Of a DNA stretch of 64,000 nucleotides, positions 50,769 through 64,000 are shown in pieces. The notes under the pieces are model-generated. The model was not told the DNA's origin and did no database searches. It was given only the letters and a program-made list of their open reading frames with translations. The DNA is taken from contig JAKNDB010000076.1 of assembly GCA_024305405.1 (NCBI GenBank), forward strand, positions 492,501 to 556,500, written 5' to 3'. Within the stretch, counting starts at the first letter, position 1. The number at the start of each line of letters is the position of its first letter. Made by a program: the position numbers and the translations under genes. The DNA is from Dirofilaria immitis. Lineage: Eukaryota; Nematoda; Chromadorea; Rhabditida; Onchocercidae.

Positions 50769-52444
50769 ATGGGGCTTCTCACAAATGTTAGCATAGCATG
50801 TACTGTTTCGATGGTAATTATACTGATATGTATTATTGCTGCGATCCATTTAATCAGTGATATGAATTCATTGTACGATGAAATTATGAGCGACACACAA
50901 GAAATTAAGGTAATTCAATCCATTCGGTAATTTTTTTTCCTGGAAATTTTTGTAATTAAAAATGATTATTAAAATTTATGATAAATTATAACTAATATTC
51001 ATTTTAATACAAAGATGATCAATCATAACGCTTCAAGCACGAAAAAATTCTAAAGTTATGAATCTCATATTTCCTAAACAATATTGCAGAAATTCTAACG
51101 ATGATATTTGTGCAATTTAATGAATATCACAAATACCATCAGTAGTTTTCCAAATTAAAGAGATTTAAGAGAGAGAGAGAAAGAGAGAGAGAAAAAAAGA
51201 AGACAATATATATATATATATATATATGATTGATTAATAAGTAAATGTAATCGAAATTGAAGGTTATTAATGAGAATGCGTGGAATGGGATGTTGCAGTT
51301 ACGAGCAAAGAAAATATTGAGAAATGACAAAATCCAATCATTTCATCAATTCTTTCTTTATCGCAGCCTGAGGACAAAACGATATTATCCTACTTCACAT
51401 TGTGGTAATATCGAAAATTTTAAAACAGACATTTGTTGCCTAGTATGATTCAAAAACAATAAACAGATAAATCGAGAGTTTTAGTCATTGTGACTGATTT
51501 GGCTGCTCATTAAAAACGGAATTAGATTTTTAGGACAATGTTGAAATTTCAGAATGTGCTCAAAGTCTTAAAAGATGTCCACGTGGTCAACAAGGCTTAA
51601 GAGGTGAAAAAGGAGAACCAGGAGGTTGAGTTTTCATTATCGTAAAACAGGAATAATCCGGACTGTTGTACATATATAAATTTTATTGACTTTACTTACC
51701 ATTTATTAATCCTATTGTAGAAGCGGGTGAACCAGGCACACCAGGATTACCAGGTGTCGCTGGTATTATAGCTCTTCTGAAATTACCAGGATCCGGTTGT
51801 ATCCAGTGTCCAGTTGGACCGAGAGGACCACAAGGTCCTGATGGACAGCCTGGTGAAATTGGTTCTCCAGGAAAACCTGGGATTGATGGAGTGCCAGGGA
51901 GAGATGGAATATCAGGACCGCCAGGTCCACCTGGTGATATCGGCGAACCAGGTAAATCTCATATTTCAAAAAGTAATGTACAGAGATTGAGTGTACAAAA
52001 ATAAAGTTTTCAGGTAATCAAGGGCAACCTGGAATAAACGGCCTACCAGGAAGAAGCAATGTAAGGTATATTTCAATACCCGGCAATCAAGGTCCAGCTG
52101 GTACACGCGGGAGACCTGGAAAACAAGGAGAGCATGGAAGAAATGGTTTGCCTGGGAATCAGGGTGAAGTTGGATCGCTCGGACCAGAAGGACCACCTGG
52201 AAGTGCTGGTGCATCGGGTCTACTAGGACGAGTAAATTTTTGTGTAAGGTCGAAAAGACGGAATATTTTTGGACTATCGCTAAAAAGTTTGAAGTTTTAC
52301 TGAATAAAACTTTGAGAATTCGTTGAAGTTCTCATTTTTCTCATAAAATTTCTTAACTTTTAAAAACCAAAATTTCAGGACGGCGAACCTGGATTACGTG
52401 GACCTTACACTCATTATTGCCCTTGCCCAATATCGCAACTGTAA
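50769..52444 (+). CDS. nematode cuticle collagen
   Basis: Secreted structural collagen of the cuticle. Five exons: 50769-50909, 51534-51624, 51721-51951, 52014-52231, 52379-52444; 248 residues and no frame break. Exon 1 carries the conserved cuticle-collagen N-terminal membrane/signal segment ([18 protein letters not shown]) followed by an acidic stretch. A basic LKRCPRG site precedes the first Gly-X-Y block ([14 protein letters not shown]). Further Gly-X-Y blocks follow, broken by [17 protein letters not shown] and by RSNVRYISI. Cysteine pairs (C..C in CIQC and CPC near the C-terminus) flank the helices as in this family and should form interchain bonds. The protein ends [10 protein letters not shown] possible poly(A) signal AATAAA lies at 52510-52515. 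Codons for glycine and proline strongly favour GGA and CCA. The TA repeat stands just upstream. Confidence 0.93.
51169..51227 (+). repeat. GA-rich and (TA)n tracts in collagen intron 1
   Basis: A GAGAGA tract (51169-51191) followed by GAAAAAAAGAAG and a TA repeat (51206-51227). Confidence 0.9.
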
Positions 52445-55400
52445 TTATAATGATATGACACATTCGTTATAAAAAAATATATTGATAAAAATAGATTACG
52501 GATATGGAAAATAAAGAGAAAAATTATAAAAAGTTTATGATCGGTTAATAAATTCGGATGAAGTATTCAACATTCTGCTTATCCGAAATTAATTTTAGCT
52601 TTGATTTTGAAATGATTTTGCAAATTTTCAAGTAATGGAAGATTGATGTATAAATGGAGATTAAAATAAATTTTATGAAGTAGAATGCAACAAACTTAAA
52701 TCAACTGTTATGTTATATTCTGATTTGTCCAGTGTCGTTTCAAAAATTCATTCTCCGCAAATACAATTTCATTATTCTCTTTTCAGATCAGCTGTCTTAA
52801 GTATTTGTTCTTCTGCTTCGCTCAATCGTTTCTATAATTCATCTTATTTGGACAGAATCTTGCATTTTATCTGCAAAAATTTGTCACTCAATTTTTTTAT
52901 TTGATTTATCTGATAATTGATTTGATAAGCAAATTTCCAAAACAATCTGGTAGATATTAGAATCTGTGAATCACAAAATGTTCTCTCATATGCTTCTCTC
53001 TACCATTACAGAATTAAATATATTTCTTAAATGCTTCAGAAAAATATATAGTCAGAAAAATTGATCATTCAGCCTTTTGATCAATGCGCTTTTCTTTCAA
53101 AACGTGATAAAGGCCTTGTAATATTATTAGTGCTAAACGTTATAAATAAGAAAGTCTTTCTTAAGTGATATAATGATATTTTTATTATTTCCATCGTATC
53201 TTCCGCCATAATTTATTGAATTATATAATTTAAAATGTCAATTATCACTTTCGCTTGCTTTCTTTTTTCAAGTGAAATCTAGATGTTGTACTTTAGCTAT
53301 GCTTTTAACATCTCTTTTCATACCTTCAAAAGTCGTCAGATTCATTCAACCTTATAACGCACAAAAATGGCATCATTCCTTTTTTTTTGCAAGAGTTGTT
53401 GTAGGCCAGAAAAAAAACGATTTTGGAGCAAATGAAGAAATGTTAACTACCGTAATCCATGAAGGCAAAGACTAAGAAGAATAAAACATCAAAAGATGGC
53501 ATGGACTAAAATTTCGAAAATATTATTCCTTAAGAAACAAATGGCAAGAAATCAGAAATGAAAGTAAAAATAGTTCAGAAGAATAATAGAAGTTGACAGT
53601 TGTCTCTTTTATTATATAATACTTGCACATGTCCTCACTGATAATGATCTTTCTATAAAAGTTAGGTAAACGTCATCCCTCATCAATGTATTGTGTATTC
53701 TACATACATCTATGAGAAGTTACAATCAATTAATTCAGTATGTTGGTGAAAATTAAATTTAAATGAAATTTAAGAAATCTGTTTAAAATTTTAATAATAT
53801 AAGACGAAAGCTATTGCCTTTAAAGATTTCCAACATAATTAATTATTTAAAATTTCCGACCAAATACAGTTTTTCTCCTGCAAAAAGCAAACTTAGGGAA
53901 TATTTAAGGAAGCTTTCTAAATTTTTGAATGAATAATTTATTCTTGAATATTTGAATATCAAGTCTTGCAAAGATCTGCCTTTAGAAGTACTTTTCTCAT
54001 ATTCTATTTCTTAAATATTCCGGTAATTTGATCTCTGAAAACACTACATCAAATTATTGCTTTCATGCTTTTTGTATGAAAGCAATACAGAAAAGATATA
54101 AATATCACATGAACTTTTCTAAACATTTCCAAAGATAACCAAGTCACATTATTGGAAATTTTTGCTTTAAAAACACATTCCTGAGCTAGATAGTGTTTCT
54201 ATCATTTAAATTCCAAAAAAAGACAAAAAAATTATTGTGATTTTTGTGACGTCCAAAATTCACAGTACACTGAATTAAAAATTGCTCAGAATTATGAGTA
54301 AAAATTGCAAATTTGTTCAATAACTATAAATAAAGTAGGATGTGAAAGAAACTTATGGTAGACTATTGGTTAATCAAAGCAAAACTTTAATTAACAAATT
54401 AATGTTGGTAACAGCGAATGTTCCAATAAGTTTTAGCATATTTTAATAGCAGTCTTCTATGCTGTTTTTTTTTCAAAACTTAAAGATATTTTGAAGCAAT
54501 TTTATATTTAGATGATTAGAAACCCTGATTTCAATATATTGATTTTCCAGAAATACATAAAATTTCCAGCATTTGCAATATTCCAATACGAAAGATAAGT
54601 TTCATATACTTATATTCATATATATGCTTTTGAAAGTGTCATATTGTTTAGAATTTGATTTTGAAATTAGTTATCATTATGTTTTTCAGAAATTAAAAGA
54701 AATATTAATAGGATGTAAAAGGAAACAGTTTTGAAATCAATAAACAAGTTAAACTAATCGCAATTATTTAGGCCAATTGAAAATTCAATTTCTAAAAACA
54801 TAATGATTTCTAGCATTGTCAGAACTGCTTCTCTTCTTTTATTATTATTTCATTTTGTGTTTATTTGAATCTTTTAATCTCGCATCAACATTTACTTTAC
54901 AGGTTACAAAATTCTAATTTCAAAATCAAATTCTAAGCAATATGACAAATCTGAAGTTATATATAATGTCGACAAAACAAGAGAAAAGAAATAATGAAAT
55001 ATAATTTTTTCGATAATCAATCGACTAATATTAAATCTGATATTAAAAATGCCGCTGTATACAAATCAACAGATCTATATACATAAATAAAGATGGATGA
55101 TCTTTAGTACCAAATTCATTTCATTAAATATAAAGATGAGAGCGGAACTTGCTTCGATTTTTTGAATGGATTTCGAATGAAAACGACGTACAAAAAAACG
55201 ATACTTTTTGACAATTTTTCGAAATCGTCGACAAGATGCGGAGTAAAAGGAAAATGGAAAGTGTCAGAATCCTTCAGCAAACAGTATCATAGAGATGAAG
55301 GTAAAGAGACCGCTAGCCACCATTAGACGAAATTAATTTTTGCGATCATAAATTAAAGATATTTTTAACCTGGAACTTTTTACAGATTTTTAAAGCACTG

Positions 55401-57074
55401 CTGCGGTTATTTAATTGAAAAAGGGATTTCCGTAATGGTAAAATGATTGTCGATGTCCACAATTTGGCTCTAGATGATTACTTCAATGACACTTTTAATA
55501 ATGTGAAGCAAATTTTGATCTAATTATACCAATATTGCAGTATCATGAAACATATTAAAACCATTATTTTGATTAAATAGAAAAGATATTAATTAGGAAG
55601 TAACTTGTGGATATTTCTCGAAGATTTTTATTAGTTCTTGAAGTGTCTTAATTTGCCATTTAAGCAGCTCATCATAAAAATTAATTTGGAAAGAAGCACA
55701 AATATTGTTTAAAACTTTCGTTTTATTTCATATAATTGAAGTCAAAAATTTGGGAAAGAAACGAAATCAATCAATTCTGAATTGGAGTTCTATAACTGGA
55801 CAAATTGAACCTCCAAGTTCATCCTTTTCGTTCATTTCACTATCTTTATAACATTAAGAATTACTCCTCATATTCTTAATTTTTTCCGTTTAGTTTTTAA
55901 TTCAGTAATCCTTCGAATATTTTGTGAAAAACATTCGTTTACTCATGCTGCTGAATTTTATTCTAAAATCGTCGTATTTTTAAGCTTTAAAACTGATCGA
56001 TACTGCTATCATTTGCAAATTTACATGTAGTTTACTTCATCCAATTTAATTCAAAACAACTTAACATCTATTTTAAACTACCATGATCATCCCATTAAAA
56101 TTTCTTTATGCTTTTTGTAGTTCTCTTTGTATTGCTAAAATCTATGCAGTCGACTTGAAGAAAATTGAAAATCTATGCTTTTAGAAAATCTGTATTAGAA
56201 ATAAATACACTAATTTGCAACGCAATATAAGACTGTTGGAAGTGATTTAAAAAACAATAAAATTGGCAGCGAAAAGTGGAAATTCTCTAAATCAAAAGCA
56301 ATTTCGGCTGGAAGTGAGATTCAATAGATGATTTTTTCCTACAGAAATTTAAATTCCAGTTTTCCGGAATCACATGCCAGATTTTTTCGAAAGTTAAGGG
56401 TTCTCTGAAGAAATGTTTTCTATTTGTTCACATCTCTGCCAAACAATTCTTTCATCCATTTTTACAAAACTTGTAGAAATTTTAATTTAATAATTCTCGC
56501 AAACTTAATTAGAATGCTATAAATTACATCATACATAATTTATGGCGATATTTTTGCGCAATTATACTGATAGAATCCAATTACAATTTAATCATAAATT
56601 AAATAAATATACATCTTCGAGCCGCTTATCTGAAAAATAAACCATTACATGAACGGAATTGAAAACCTTGAAACAATTGTTACAACTCATAGGAACCTCA
56701 GAGATCTTAAATCTTAGAAGAGATATCAACTACCAAATTCAATTTTAAGGTCGTACATTTTAGCAGTTCTTTACAAGAACTTGAAAACACTAAATAATAT
56801 ACTGCTTGTCGGGAAGACATTCTGAATTTCGTTCTATTTTGAATGTAAAAACTTTTCGTAATTAAATGAGAAAATATGGCAAATTGATTTCTCTGAATAC
56901 TATTTAAATGTAATATATTAAAAGTTCGGTTTTCAAGATCTCATACGTATGGCTACTAGAAATCAAACTATTATTTTGGTTCCATAAGTTGCTTGCTAAT
57001 TTAAAGAACTTAAAACATTCGTGATTTATCAAATTTTTTCATTCCCAATATAAAAGATTTTCCTTTAATCAATA
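52445..57074. other. large convergent intergenic region, no gene seen
   Basis: About 4.6 kb between the collagen 3' end and the receptor kinase 3' end. A+T-rich throughout, with a slightly more balanced patch at about 55,135-55,330. Open frames at 52710-52904 and 53272-53475 carry no family motif and no splice partners I could find. Confidence 0.5.
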
Positions 57075-63908
<6,834 letters not shown>

Positions 63909-64000
63909 CTTAAAAAAATTTAATTAAATAATGATAGCTTAATTGAGATATTCAGAATGACTTTAGCAGTTAAAGTAAAGTAAAAGTTCCTTATACTTCT
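63909..64000 (-). other. let-23: intron of the receptor kinase running off the window
   Basis: The last visible exon begins at 63908 after a TTTTTTTAAG acceptor and enters in phase 1, so the preceding exon lies beyond position 64000. Confidence 0.75.

Noticed and set aside
53272..53475. 67-codon open frame in the collagen to receptor gap
   Set aside because: No family resemblance and no splice partners.

Overview
The window is nuclear DNA of a nematode, most likely a clade III parasite of the filarial type. The evidence is strong A+T richness, protein genes split into many short exons by GT-AG introns (often tens to a few hundred bases, several of 0.5 to 4 kb), TTTCAG sites directly in front of start codons as expected for spliced-leader trans-splicing, a cuticle collagen, an innexin and a LET-23-type receptor. 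I see no rRNA, CRISPR array, operon with Shine-Dalgarno sites, or intact transposon. I rebuilt the gene models by hand from splice signals, reading phase and family motifs. The species is an inference and I did not fix it.

Layout from left to right: (1) vps-4, the ESCRT-III disassembly ATPase (+, 1097-9208), with a complete seven-helix receptor gene nested on the opposite strand in its 4.2 kb intron (-, 3513-5220); (2) an SLC7/LAT-type amino acid transporter light chain (+, 12956-16924); (3) a secreted-start DOMON plus cytochrome b561 reductase (-, 17635-21940); (4) a PHAF1/UPF0183 autophagy-related protein (-, 26781-29734); (5) a purple acid phosphatase with an extra cysteine-rich EGF-like N-terminal piece (-, 31163-34190); (6) a four-helix MARVEL protein (+, 35711-37460); (7) an innexin (-, 42935-47466); (8) a small cuticle collagen (+, 50769-52444); (9) a LET-23/EGFR receptor tyrosine kinase, missing its 5' part beyond the right edge (-, 57075-63908). 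The genes are separate units on both strands and do not form a pathway. The stretches between them hold mostly A+T-rich sequence, short tandem duplications and microsatellites.

Two observations stand out. First, at least a dozen places in seven of the ten genes (counting the nested receptor) need a one- or two-base correction to keep a conserved protein in frame, nearly all in homopolymer runs and nearly all fixed by adding one base. This looks like residual assembly error, not gene death. Second, intron 2 of the acid phosphatase holds a perfect 74-nt inverted copy of PHAF1 exon 5 including its GT donor, flanked by scrambled short repeats. The phosphatase pre-mRNA therefore carries antisense sequence to the neighbouring gene's mRNA. 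I found no convincing wholly new system.
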